Shown: piece after piece, positions 1-7,383 of the stretch
How the letters are laid out: each line of letters begins with the position of its first letter
Position numbering within the stretch: position 1 is the stretch's first letter
NCBI GenBank assembly: GCA_034435675.1
Contig: DAOTWP010000263.1
Span: forward strand, 1-23,699
Direction of reading: 5' to 3'
DNA: 23,699 nt
DNA from: DAOTWP01 sp034435675
GTDB taxonomy: Bacteria > Chloroflexota > Anaerolineae > Aggregatilineales > Phototrophicaceae
The notes under the pieces: model-generated
What the model was told of the DNA's origin: nothing
The model's input: the letters and a program-made list of their open reading frames with translations, nothing else
The model's database searches: none
Made by a program: the position numbers and the translations under genes

Positions 1-130
1 CCCAGTTGTGATACGGCGCTTATCGTGCCGCGCCCTGCGCGGGTAAGTAATGGCGCTCCCCGCTGCCTGCACTTGCCACCTTACCCCCTGCGCCATTACT
101 CAGCGATAAGTGGCATTATCGTGAGTAATA
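1..130. other. structured non-coding region with competing inverted repeats
   Basis: No convincing gene. Two long inverted repeats share bases. AGTAATGGCGC (46-56) pairs with GCGCCATTACT (90-100). ATTACTCA plus CGATAA (95-109) pairs with TTATCG plus TGAGTAAT (116-129) with one unpaired G. Both cannot form at once. GGTAAG (42-47) could also pair with CTTACC (80-85). This could be the end of a transcript from outside the window, an attenuator-like element or a palindromic repeat. Confidence 0.5.
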
Positions 131-153
131 ACAGGCAGGCAAAACTGCCCCTG

Positions 154-188
154 AATCAAAACCGCCACACTGCGGTGAGTGTGGCGGT
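154..188 (-). terminator. rho-independent-like terminator of the cold-shock gene
   Basis: A perfect 10-bp stem, ACCGCCACAC (161-170) with GTGTGGCGGT (179-188), closes an 8-nt loop. Read on the minus strand it is followed by TTTGATTC, a short T-rich tail. It lies 25 bp past the cold-shock stop codon, in the orientation that would end that transcript. Confidence 0.7.
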
Positions 189-212
189 CAATCTTCCGTA
201 GTATGTGGTGAA

Positions 213-425
213 TTACTTCACAACCATAACGGCGCTAGCCTGCTTGCCCTTCTTGCCGTCGGTGATTTCAAATTCGACGGTGTCGCCTTCGTTCAGGGTA
301 CGGAAGCCGTTTGCCTGAATGGACGAATAATGAACAAACAGATCGGGACCATTTTCCTGGGTGATAAAGCCGTAGCCTTTGTCACCGTTGAACCATTTCA
401 CTTTGCCGCGAACGCGCTGTGACAT
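213..425 (-). CDS. cold-shock domain protein (CspA family)
   Basis: A 70-residue protein, the usual length for the family. It is a single OB-fold that binds single-stranded RNA/DNA and in known members acts as an RNA chaperone in the cytoplasm. Both nucleic-acid-binding motifs are visible: RNP1 around KGYGFI (residues 16-21) and RNP2 around LFVHYS (29-34), after the typical GKVKWFNGDKGYGFI opening. The reading frame extends upstream to 482, but the ATG at 425 is chosen because AGGAGAG (433-439) sits seven bases ahead and the fold starts immediately. The gene is monocistronic, with a hairpin terminator downstream and a long non-coding upstream region, as is common for csp genes. The paralogue cannot be assigned (CspA, CspD or other). 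Confidence 0.95.
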   Translation of the reverse strand: MSQRVRGKVKWFNGDKGYGFITQENGPDLFVHYSSIQANGFRTLNEGDTVEFEITDGKKGKQASAVMVVK

Positions 426-806
426 TGTTGTTCTCTCCTGAAACAGGATTCTGGTTTTGCTAAAAGCCTTCGGTACACACAACTATCCCAGCTTTTCAGG
501 AGATTTTTGCGGTACGCTTGAGAGCACAGTGAAACATTGACTGACATACCTCACTGGGAGGCATTGTGTCACAAGCATGTTTGTTGCTCTGGCTTACTGG
601 TGCCCAACCACTGCACCCATGTGGTACAGGCGAACTGCCTGAATACATCCCACATAGCAAAAATAGTGTACATCACTTTTCTGTAAAACACCAGAGGTTT
701 TCAACGTTTTTATCCCAACTCCCCCATAGGAACTCTGTTAAACTTCCTTTAAACTCGCGGTTGTGCGGTCACTCGCTGTCCCGCTGCGCCTGCCCGCGAC
801 GTCAAT
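426..806. other. intergenic region, upstream of the cold-shock gene and downstream of the methyltransferase
   Basis: About 380 bp with visibly lower G+C than the flanking genes. I see no convincing gene, repeat or terminator. It should hold the cold-shock promoter and leader on the minus strand, but no good -35/-10 pair stood out. An open frame on the plus strand (566-817) reads like non-coding sequence. Confidence 0.5.
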
Positions 807-1685
807 TCACCGTGTAGCAGCAAACAACAGCACACTGCCAAGACCGCGCAGCCCACGCACCCGCTGTGCCGCCACGCAGCACCATTCGCTGACTCGCCGC
901 GCTTCTGCCTCCCCCAACCGCCAGACCCCCAGCGGCATCAGGGGACCATACGCCAGCGCCTGCACCTGAATATTACGAAAGCCTTGCAGCCGCAGCGTAT
1001 CAGCAAACAGCCAGGGCAGCACAGAATAGCCAAAGCGAATCGCGTCCGGGTCTTTGGTCGCCCTGCCCGCCAAGCGCCTGCCAAGATTCCCGGCGCGGCG
1101 CAGTGGACGGCGCAGCGGTGTTGCGTTGGCGAACAATGGCAAAGACAGCGGCAGCGCCAGCAGCACATCCAGCGCCAGCAGATTGGGCATGGTCAACAGC
1201 AGCAGCCCACCCGGTTTAAGCACGCGGCGCAGTTCCGCCAGCCCCTGCCCGGCGTCCGGCAGGTTCGCCAGCAGCCCCAGCGCCAGCAGCACATCCACCG
1301 ATGCCGACGCATACGGCAGCGCCAGTGCCGACGCGACGTTGAACTCCAGCCGCAAATCTGCCTGCACCGCGCCCTGCTGCGCTGTACTCCCGCGCGCGCG
1401 GGCAATCATCTCCGGCGCAAGGTCTACCCCGCTGACAGTGTGCCCTGCCGCCGCCAGCGCCCGTGCCGTGACGCCTGCGCCGCAGCCGACATCCAGCACA
1501 CGCAGTCCCTCCCCATACTCTCTGACCCTTTGTAACACCTCCTGGTGCAGCTTTTGCAGCGCATAGCCGGTATAACTGCTGCTGTCGCTGTAGACCTGCT
1601 GCCAGTAGGCGCTGGCGGCGTCGAAGTGGGCGCGCGTGTGCGCCTGCGCTTGTCCCGCCACCTTCAGCCGTTCGCGGTCTTTCAC
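807..1685 (-). CDS. class I SAM-dependent methyltransferase
   Basis: About 292 residues. A Rossmann-type methyltransferase domain carries motif I VLDVGCGAG (about residues 63-71), the acidic GVDLAPEMIARAR segment after the second strand, an ALGLLANLPD motif-IV region and the ELRRVLKPGGLLLLTMPN post-motif typical of the Methyltransf_11/25 group. The last roughly 110 residues are an Arg/Leu-rich extension without a recognised fold. The substrate cannot be predicted. ATGs exist upstream at 1790 and 1766, but a TATAAT box at 1722-1727 would put transcription start downstream of both. A GTG at 1685 just after a GGGGGGAG stretch is therefore preferred, although that spacing is tight. The gene stands alone, with no obvious partner. 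Confidence 0.85.
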   Translation of the reverse strand: MKDRERLKVAGQAQAHTRAHFDAASAYWQQVYSDSSSYTGYALQKLHQEVLQRVREYGEGLRVLDVGCGAGVTARALAAAGHTVSGVDLAPEMIARARGSTAQQGAVQADLRLEFNVASALALPYASASVDVLLALGLLANLPDAGQGLAELRRVLKPGGLLLLTMPNLLALDVLLALPLSLPLFANATPLRRPLRRAGNLGRRLAGRATKDPDAIRFGYSVLPWLFADTLRLQGFRNIQVQALAYGPLMPLGVWRLGEAEARRVSEWCCVAAQRVRGLRGLGSVLLFAATR

Positions 1686-1721
1686 CTCTCCCCCCTGACG
1701 ATCTTCCTGATTCGCACAGGA

Positions 1722-1752
1722 ATTATAGCGCTGTGTCTGCCCGGCGTTACAA
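1722..1752 (-). promoter_or_regulatory. sigma70-type promoter of the methyltransferase gene
   Basis: A consensus -10 TATAAT (1722-1727) and a -35-like TTGTAA (1747-1752) are separated by 19 bp, slightly long. The predicted start near 1714 supports the GTG start at 1685. The spacer holds a stretch identical to part of the cassette genes at 1970 and 2633. Confidence 0.5.
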
Positions 1753-1868
1753 TTAATGTAGGGCATTGTTCGGTGCGTTGAACCCGCCAACCCAAGCGCC
1801 GCTCAATCCGGGCAGGATTCTGGCGCGAACGCCCCGCTGAAATCAACTAACCGCTGCGGAGGTGCTGC

Positions 1869-2465
1869 ATGCGTCCCGTCCGACTTATGCGTTGGAGCCT
1901 TACCCTGCTTGCGGGGATGCTGCTCATCCCACTGCTGCTGTTTGGGATGGCAGGCGTGCCAGGCGTGGCGCTGTGTCTGCCCGGTGTAGCGGCAGGCGAC
2001 AACAGCGAAAACCCCTGCGCGGCACAGCAGGCAGCAGCAGACGCCCTGCGGGCAGAAAATGCCGCACTGCGCGGCACGGTCAGCTTTCTGCAAACGCAGA
2101 CAGCGGACATGGGCGCGGCGGCACCGCAGATCACCCTTGCGCCCACCGCCAGCGATGCCACCGTGATCATCGTGGACGTGCTGGGGCGCGGCGACCTCAG
2201 TGCAGAACAGGTCATCCTGCGCAATACTGGCGGGGTCATTGACCTCACAGGCTGGACACTGGCAGATACCCAGGGAAACGTCTTTGTTTTCCCAGAAATG
2301 CGCCTGTTCAGCGGGGCGGCAATCAGCGTGTATTCCCGCAGCGGCAGCAATACGCCGGTGGCACTGTTCTGGGGAGCGCCTGCCGCCGTCTGGGGCGAAA
2401 GCGGCGATGCGGCGCTGCTGAGTAACGCGGCGGGCAGCGTGCAGGCAGTGCTGCAACTACCTTGA
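1869..2465 (+). CDS. membrane-anchored lamin-tail-domain (LTD) protein
   Basis: A 198-residue exported protein. Residues 1-34 are a basic start and a hydrophobic signal/anchor segment. Residues 36-50 form a CLPGVAAGDNSENPC loop whose two Cys could make a disulfide. Residues 51-77 are an Ala/Leu/Glu heptad-like helix, probably a short coiled coil. Residues 97-198 are a lamin-tail domain, seen in AEQVILRNTGGVIDLTGWTL, NVFVFPEMRLFSGAAISVYS and LFWGAPAAVWGESGDAALL. Bacterial LTDs occur in secreted proteins, and their role is mostly unknown. GGAGG (1858-1862) lies six bases before the ATG. The N-terminal cassette (35-76) is nearly identical to that of the next gene, which carries a different C-terminal domain. 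There is no lipobox, so a signal anchor is more likely than a lipoprotein. Confidence 0.85.
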   Translation: MRPVRLMRWSLTLLAGMLLIPLLLFGMAGVPGVALCLPGVAAGDNSENPCAAQQAAADALRAENAALRGTVSFLQTQTADMGAAAPQITLAPTASDATVIIVDVLGRGDLSAEQVILRNTGGVIDLTGWTLADTQGNVFVFPEMRLFSGAAISVYSRSGSNTPVALFWGAPAAVWGESGDAALLSNAAGSVQAVLQLP

Positions 2466-2501
2466 CGCAGGCTCAGCTATTATGCAGCCTGTTCCTTATA
2501 G

Positions 2502-2516
2502 ATGATCGGTGATCAT
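2502..2516. promoter_or_regulatory. operator-like palindrome upstream of the BMP gene
   Basis: ATGATC, GGT, GATCAT forms a perfect 6+6 inverted repeat five bases before the AGGAG ribosome-binding site (2522-2526). Its size and place suit a dimeric repressor site or a small hairpin near the start codon. No regulator gene is adjacent. The case rests on symmetry alone. Confidence 0.3.
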
Positions 2517-2534
2517 ATCACAGGAGTGTAGGGC

Positions 2535-4010
2535 ATGTTCGTTCATCCGCGACAAAATCGTGTCCTCTGGGCAGTCCTGGGCGGCGCTGCCCTGCTGCTG
2601 CTGCCAGTGCTGTTCAGCGCGGCGGGCGTACCGCTGTGTCTGCCCGGCGTGGCAGCGGGCGATAACATCGAAAACCCCTGCGCGGCACAGCAGGCGGCGC
2701 TGGGTGCGCTTGAGGCAGAAAATGCCGCACTGCGCGGCACCATCAGCCATCTGGAAACGCAGGTTGCCAGCGCGGACAGCACCAGCGCAGACAGCACCGG
2801 CGCAGGCGTGACCCCGACCTCTACCAATACCCGTGTGCCTGCCGAGACCGCCACGCCGACCGACACACAGACGCCGTTCAGCACCGTGACGCGCTTGCCC
2901 ACAGCGACTCTGCCGCCCACCTGGACGCCAACCCCCACCGAAACCCCGACTGGCAGCAGCGGTGGGCTGCCTCCGCTGCCCTTTAGCACCAACACGCCGG
3001 AAGGCAGCGCGGGTGAACTGGGCGCGACGCCGATTCAGACGCTGTGCCTGGTGACAGACGTGGGGCGGGTGAATGACGGCACGTTCAACCAGCTTGCGTA
3101 TGAAGGCATGCTGCGGGCGGCAGAAGATTTCAGCCTGGAGACGACGTTCATCGAGACACAGGCGCAGGCAGACTACCTGAACAACATCAACACGTGCGTG
3201 AACGAAGGCTACGACGCGATCATCACGGTGGGTTTCCTGATTGAGGATGCGACGTACACGGCGGCGCTGGCGAATCCGGAAGTCTATTTTATCGGGGTAG
3301 ACCAGGGCTTCTTCGGACGCGAAATCCCGCCGAATCTGGTGGGCTTCCAGTATCGCGAAGATCAGGCGGGCTTCCTGGTGGGCGTGATGGCAGCGCTGAT
3401 GACCCAGAGCGGCGTCATCGGCGGAGTCTACGGCATCGACATTCCGCCCGTGCTGCGCTACCGTAACGGCTACGAACAGGGCGCGCGTTATGCTGCTGCC
3501 GAGATGGGGCGCGACCTGACCCTGCTCGGCGTGCATCTGGACAGCTTCGTTGCCCCCGATCAAGGGGCATCGGCAGCAGAGCAGTTCATCGATGAAGGCG
3601 CGGATGTGATTTTTGGTGTCGGCGGTCCCACTGGTTCCGGCGCAATTCTGTTTGCCGCGCAGCAGGGCGTGTTCGTCATCGGCGTAGACGTGGACGAATA
3701 CTTCACAACGTTTGGCGGCGGGAGCACCCCAGGGGCGGAATTCCTGATCACGAGCGCGCAGAAGCGTGTGGATGTCGGGGTGTACGACATGGTAGGCGCG
3801 CTGGCGGGCAGTGGTGCAGACTGGACCGGCGGCGGCATTTATACGCTGGACGTGGCGAACGGCGGTATCAGCTTCGCCCCGCCGCACGATGCCTTTGACT
3901 ATGTTGACGAAGACGTAACCGCGCTGGTGCTGGTCACGCTGCGGCGGTTGGCAAGCGGCGAACTCGACACGGGCGTAGACCCGCTGACGGGCGCACTGCT
4001 GGCAAACTGA
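2535..4010 (+). CDS. anchored BMP-family (PnrA-like) substrate-binding protein
   Basis: 491 residues. Residues 1-34 are a signal/anchor, 35-49 a two-Cys loop, 50-77 a short coiled coil, 80-165 a Thr/Pro/Ser-rich linker, and about 168-491 a complete BMP (basic membrane protein) domain. The family signature VTDVGRVNDGTFNQLAYEGM opens the domain. GYDAIITVGF, YFIGVDQG and NLVGFQYREDQAGFLVGVMAALM follow. BMP/PnrA proteins bind nucleosides or related ligands outside the membrane for ABC import; that role here is inferred. No permease or ATPase gene is in the window, so it may serve a distant transporter or act as a sensor. AGGAG (2522-2526) fits the ATG. The N-terminus is near-identical to that of the preceding gene, which points to duplication and domain swapping. 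No canonical lipobox precedes Cys35. Confidence 0.9.
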   Translation: MFVHPRQNRVLWAVLGGAALLLLPVLFSAAGVPLCLPGVAAGDNIENPCAAQQAALGALEAENAALRGTISHLETQVASADSTSADSTGAGVTPTSTNTRVPAETATPTDTQTPFSTVTRLPTATLPPTWTPTPTETPTGSSGGLPPLPFSTNTPEGSAGELGATPIQTLCLVTDVGRVNDGTFNQLAYEGMLRAAEDFSLETTFIETQAQADYLNNINTCVNEGYDAIITVGFLIEDATYTAALANPEVYFIGVDQGFFGREIPPNLVGFQYREDQAGFLVGVMAALMTQSGVIGGVYGIDIPPVLRYRNGYEQGARYAAAEMGRDLTLLGVHLDSFVAPDQGASAAEQFIDEGADVIFGVGGPTGSGAILFAAQQGVFVIGVDVDEYFTTFGGGSTPGAEFLITSAQKRVDVGVYDMVGALAGSGADWTGGGIYTLDVANGGISFAPPHDAFDYVDEDVTALVLVTLRRLASGELDTGVDPLTGALLAN

Positions 4011-4031
4011 ACCGGGCAACTGCTGCCCGGT
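4011..4031 (+). terminator. hairpin after the BMP gene
   Basis: ACCGGGCA (4011-4018) and TGCCCGGT (4024-4031) form a perfect 8-bp stem with a 5-base loop directly after the stop codon. A second hairpin follows: GCAGCGCG (4039-4046) with CGCGCTGC (4069-4076), then ATTT. Neither has a strong U-tract, so termination is plausible but not certain. Confidence 0.45.
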
Positions 4032-4121
4032 CTTGCAGGCAGCGCGTTTAGCGCTTTTACCGGCGCTGCGCGCTGCATTTCCCATTCACGGGGTTGACTG
4101 CCCCCCACAAGGCAAGGTGTC

Positions 4122-4601
4122 ATGTCCACGAGTCGCGCCATCACGCTGCACCTTTCGCCACACAGCCACAGCGCCTGTGAGTTGATTCGCGCACACCTGA
4201 GCCGCCAGCACATACCGCCCAGCACACTGATGCAGACAACAGCACGCCCGCCGCAAAAGCCGTTTGCGCTGGAACTGCTGGTCGCGGCAAGCGCGGCGCA
4301 CTGGGCGGCGCTGCTGCGTATCAAGGTGCAGCTTGTGCCGGAAGTGCTGCGCCAGTACAGCGAACGCTACACGCTGGAACTGCTGGCGCGCGGACGCCGC
4401 CGGTACAGCGAACCGGGCGACACCGTGCTGGTGGACAAACATGCGCTGGCGGATCTGGAGCTGATCGGCGGGTATCTGGCACAGTATCGCGCGCATCAGG
4501 TGCGCTTTTTACAAAACGATGACGGCAGCCCCAATTATGAACTGGTGGTGCTGTTCGCTCTCTGGCTGCTGGCAGATTCGCTCAGGCGCGCGCCGCTGTA
4601 A
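4122..4601 (+). CDS. hypothetical protein, 159 aa
   Basis: I do not recognise the family. The protein is predicted soluble, with no signal peptide or membrane segment. Residues 1-35 are His/Ser-rich; the rest is largely helical, with an Ala/Leu-rich stretch (FALELLVAASAAHWAALL) and an Arg/Tyr-rich middle. The frame is supported by codon use like the neighbours and by a purine-rich AAGG about eight bases before the ATG. It lies between the hairpins that follow the BMP gene and a roughly 145-bp gap before the SH3 gene, so it is probably transcribed separately or by readthrough. A real gene is likely, but no function can be proposed. Confidence 0.7.
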   Translation: MSTSRAITLHLSPHSHSACELIRAHLSRQHIPPSTLMQTTARPPQKPFALELLVAASAAHWAALLRIKVQLVPEVLRQYSERYTLELLARGRRRYSEPGDTVLVDKHALADLELIGGYLAQYRAHQVRFLQNDDGSPNYELVVLFALWLLADSLRRAPL

Positions 4602-4662
4602 CCTGCGCGTCTGGCGCTTCTGGCGTACAATAAGTATCGATCCGGCAAGGGGATAAATCACT

Positions 4663-4706
4663 TTGTTCAGCAGGACCAGTTGATGGATAGGTTCTAAGGG
4701 ACTGTT
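4663..4706 (+). repeat. short interspersed repeat, copy 1 (upstream of the SH3 gene)
   Basis: Its first 33 bases (4663-4695) match the reverse complement of 8543-8575 at 28 of 33 positions by hand alignment without gaps, including the exact 13-mer ATGGATAGGTTCT. Both copies end with CTGTT after a small indel. Both lie upstream of otherwise unrelated genes. Confidence 0.55.
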
Positions 4707-4747
4707 CGTCAACGCGAATCTGGCGGGTATTCTAAACAGGCGAGCCT

Positions 4748-5779
4748 ATGCGTACACGAATCTGGCATACAAGAACATGGAGCCTGCTGCTGGCGCTGCT
4801 GGCAGTCGCGGCGCTGCCCGTGCTGGCGCTGACACCCACAGCCAGCACAGTGCCCGGCGCGGCAGACCATCTCGCGCAGCCGATCCCGGTCACGCCCGGC
4901 GTGCCGATTTTTGCGGTGACTGCTGTCGCCACGCTGCCCGCCGGCGGCTGTTATGTGCCGCTGCCGCTGGAAGTGGGCGGTCCGGTCATCATTCGCGGCG
5001 GGGTGAATATTCGCAGTGGTCCGTCGCTGGCGGAGGCGCTGGTCAACTATACCAGCGAAGAAACGCTGGCAGCCGTGACCGAAGGACCCGTCTGCGCCAA
5101 CGGGTTCAACTGGTGGCGCGTGAATATGCCCGCAGGCAATGACGGCTGGGTAGCAGAAGGCAGACCCGATGCCGAATACTTCGTCGTCGTGCCGCCGTCT
5201 GTGCTGGAAGAAAACGCCTGTGCCCCGGCGCAGCCCTTCGTGCAGGGCGAACGGCTGGTCGTGCTGAGCAGTGTACGCCTGCGCCAGAACGCGGGCACTG
5301 CCGGGCTGGTGCTGACAGTGGTCCCGGCGGGCGAACTGGTGACGGTGCTCAGCGGTCCCATGTGTGTGGATGGACTTAACTGGTGGCTGGTTGACGCGAC
5401 GGTGGTCAACTTCCCCTATCGCGGCTGGATTGCCGAAAGCGCTGCCGGATCGCAGTATGTGCAGTCGCTCAGCGCGGTGAATGCGGAAGTCTGCGCCGCG
5501 CCGCTGCCGTTTGACCTGGGCACGGCGGGTTATGTTGATCTGCCGCCGGGGCAGGAACCGCGCTACCTGCGCAGCACGCCCGGACGTGACGCGCCGGTGC
5601 TGCTGGCGCTAATTCACGGTACGCCCTTCACGATTATCGGCGGACCGGTCTGCGCGGATGGCACCAACTGGTGGCAGGTGCAGTTGCGCAGCAACCTGTT
5701 CGTCATCGGCTGGCTGTCAGAAGGCGGACCGCCGCAGTATGTCATCAGCCGTATCAGCGCGGGCGACCGCCCGAATTAG
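4748..5779 (+). CDS. exported protein with three SH3-like repeats
   Basis: 343 residues. The signal peptide is RIWHTRTWSLLLALLAVAAL, with likely cleavage near residue 28-30. A short Thr/Pro/Ala-rich spacer follows, then three homologous units of about 80-90 residues starting at Cys68, Cys158 and Cys249. Each has a V/L-R motif (VNIRSGP, VRLRQNAG, RYLRSTPG), a second Cys in GPVCANG, GPMCVDG or GPVCADG, then NWW-V (121-123, 211-213, 307-309) and GW. This is the bacterial SH3 (SH3_3-like) pattern; such domains often bind cell-wall or surface polymers, which is inferred here. One Cys pair per unit suggests three disulfides. The ATG is preceded by CAGGCGAG (4738-4745), a weak ribosome-binding site. 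There is no catalytic domain, so it is a binding or adhesion protein at most. Confidence 0.85.
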   Translation: MRTRIWHTRTWSLLLALLAVAALPVLALTPTASTVPGAADHLAQPIPVTPGVPIFAVTAVATLPAGGCYVPLPLEVGGPVIIRGGVNIRSGPSLAEALVNYTSEETLAAVTEGPVCANGFNWWRVNMPAGNDGWVAEGRPDAEYFVVVPPSVLEENACAPAQPFVQGERLVVLSSVRLRQNAGTAGLVLTVVPAGELVTVLSGPMCVDGLNWWLVDATVVNFPYRGWIAESAAGSQYVQSLSAVNAEVCAAPLPFDLGTAGYVDLPPGQEPRYLRSTPGRDAPVLLALIHGTPFTIIGGPVCADGTNWWQVQLRSNLFVIGWLSEGGPPQYVISRISAGDRPN

Positions 5780-5832
5780 GCAAACCGTGCCAGACGCTCC
5801 GAGAGGCTGGCTGAACTTTCGTGATTTCTCCC

Positions 5833-5860
5833 GTAGGGGAGGGTCTGAGACCGCCCCTAC
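5833..5860. repeat. core-only relic of the palindromic repeat family
   Basis: GTAGGGG...GGTCTGAGACC...CCCCTAC matches the palindromic centre of the roughly 95-bp family seen at 8862, 14006 and 19127, but the terminal arms are missing or unrecognisable. It lies between the SH3 gene and the CoA-transferase gene, where nothing else stands out (5780-6017). Confidence 0.6.
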
Positions 5861-6017
5861 AAAGGCAACGGCGGCAGGATTCTCAGACCACCTCTTAACG
5901 GGCGTATCAATCGCTGTGCAGCCAGGAATTTCCTGACGCATCTGTCCAGGATTACCAGTAAACGCTGTTCATTCTTTCGCCCTGTAACCCATTCATTGCC
6001 TATCACGGAGCCAGATC

Positions 6018-7163
6018 ATGACCCACCCCCTCGCAGGAATGCGCGTTCTCGACCTCACCCGCCTGCTGCCCGGCGCGGTCTGCACGATGCTGCTGGCAGA
6101 CCTGGGCGCGGAGATCATCAAGATTGAGGATCCCAGCGGCGGCGATTACGCCCGCTGGATGCCCCCGCTGATCGGCGGGCAGAGCATCTTTTTCCGCATG
6201 AATAACCGCAGCAAACGCAGCGTAATCCTTAACCTGAAGGACCCGCGCGGCGCCGAGGTGCTCAAGAAGCTGGTCGCCAGCGCCGATGTGCTGGTCGAAG
6301 GCTTCCGCCCCGGCGTGATGGAGCGCCTCGGCGTGGGCTACGAAGCGCTGCGCGCGGTCAACCCCCGGCTGGTCTACTGTGCGCTGTCCGGCTGGGGCAA
6401 AAACGGTCCTTATGTCGAACGCGGCGGGCACGACCTGAACTATGTGTCGCTTGCCGGGCTGACCGGCGCAATGGACGCTCCACAGCCCTTCGGCGGGCAG
6501 GTGGCGGACATTGGCGGCGCGCTGGTGGGCGTGGGCGGCATTCTGGCGGCACTGCTGCGGCGCGAACGGGCGGGCGCAGGCGGCTTTGTGGATGTGGCGC
6601 TGGCAGAGGGCGCGCTGCCGTTCGTGCTGTATGCCTGGGCGGAGGCGCTGCTGCTGAACACGGGCAGCGGCGCGGGCAACCTGACTGGCGGCTTGGCGTG
6701 TTACCGCATCTACACGACTGCCGACGGCAAATCCGCATCACTGGCGGCGCTGGAACCGAAATTCTGGGCGAACTTCTGCAACGCGATTGAGCGCCCCGAC
6801 CTGCTGGATAACTATCTGGACGCGGAACGCCAGCCCTACCTGCGCTCGGAACTGGGCGGCATCTTCGCCGGGCGCACGCTGGACGCCTGGAACGCGCTGC
6901 TGCTGGACGCCGACTGCTGCTATGCGCCGGTAGTCGCGCCGGGCGAGGTGGCGGACGACCCGCATTTTGCCATGCGCGGCATGCTGGGCAGATTCGCCGA
7001 CGGCACGCCCTGGATGCGCAGCCCGATTCACCTGAGCGACAGCGAGCCGCAAATTGAGAATGTGATTCCCGGATATGGCGAACACACGCGCGAGGTGCTG
7101 CGTGCAGCGGGTTACAGCGATGCGGAACTGGACGCGCTGACAGCCGCCGGTGTGCTGAAGTGA
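6018..7163 (+). CDS. CaiB/BaiF family (family III) CoA-transferase or racemase
   Basis: 381 residues, near full length for the family. The N-terminus MRVLDLTRLLPGAVCTMLLADLGAEIIKIEDPSGGDYAR and the NRSKRSVILNLKDPRG segment are family hallmarks. Family members transfer CoA between acids or epimerise 2-methylacyl-CoA. In AMACR-type racemases the catalytic pair is His in GHDxNY and Asp in a G-D-x-GG context. Here GHDLNY gives His138 and VADIGG gives Asp164, which favours an alpha-methylacyl-CoA racemase-like enzyme over a formyl- or carnitine-CoA transferase. GGAG (6007-6010) is seven bases before the ATG. No other acyl-CoA gene is nearby, so the substrate is unknown. Confidence 0.9.
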   Translation: MTHPLAGMRVLDLTRLLPGAVCTMLLADLGAEIIKIEDPSGGDYARWMPPLIGGQSIFFRMNNRSKRSVILNLKDPRGAEVLKKLVASADVLVEGFRPGVMERLGVGYEALRAVNPRLVYCALSGWGKNGPYVERGGHDLNYVSLAGLTGAMDAPQPFGGQVADIGGALVGVGGILAALLRRERAGAGGFVDVALAEGALPFVLYAWAEALLLNTGSGAGNLTGGLACYRIYTTADGKSASLAALEPKFWANFCNAIERPDLLDNYLDAERQPYLRSELGGIFAGRTLDAWNALLLDADCCYAPVVAPGEVADDPHFAMRGMLGRFADGTPWMRSPIHLSDSEPQIENVIPGYGEHTREVLRAAGYSDAELDALTAAGVLK

Positions 7164-7289
7164 GGCGCTGCCGGGCGGCGGATACCGGTTTTCTGCGCTT
7201 GCGCAGGGCTTCACATGTTCTTAAAAATCTTTCGGAACGATTGCGCCCATTCAGGTGTCTAATGAAAATGTAGAAACACTATATGGGTG

Positions 7290-7330
7290 CGCAGGGGTGG
7301 GGAGAATTCAGGGTTCTCCGCACCCCTGCG
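7290..7330. terminator. strong hairpin between convergent genes
   Basis: CGCAGGGGTG (7290-7299) pairs with CACCCCTGCG (7321-7330), and GGAGAA (7301-7306) with TTCTCC (7314-7319). This gives about 16 bp with one mismatch and a 7-nt loop. It lies between the ends of the CaiB-type gene (plus) and the DUF697-like gene (minus). Neither side has a good T-run, so a bidirectional terminator is only a likely reading. Confidence 0.45.
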
Positions 7331-7383
7331 GTTTATAGGGGGAACCGTCATAATCGTTGTGAACAAAACCGCCCCCTGCCCAA

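Noticed and set aside
566..817. Plus-strand 83-codon frame between the cold-shock and methyltransferase genes
   Set aside because: No ribosome-binding site, composition unlike genes here, no recognisable fold.
2620..2640. Lipoprotein signal for the cassette proteins
   Set aside because: The residues before the first Cys (GVPLC, GVALC) do not fit a lipobox well and the Cys is paired with a second one; a signal anchor is simpler.
2496..4085. Long minus-strand open frame opposite the BMP gene (529 codons)
   Set aside because: It is the complement of a clear BMP-family gene in high-GC DNA; its translation is Arg/His/Cys-rich without recognisable domains.
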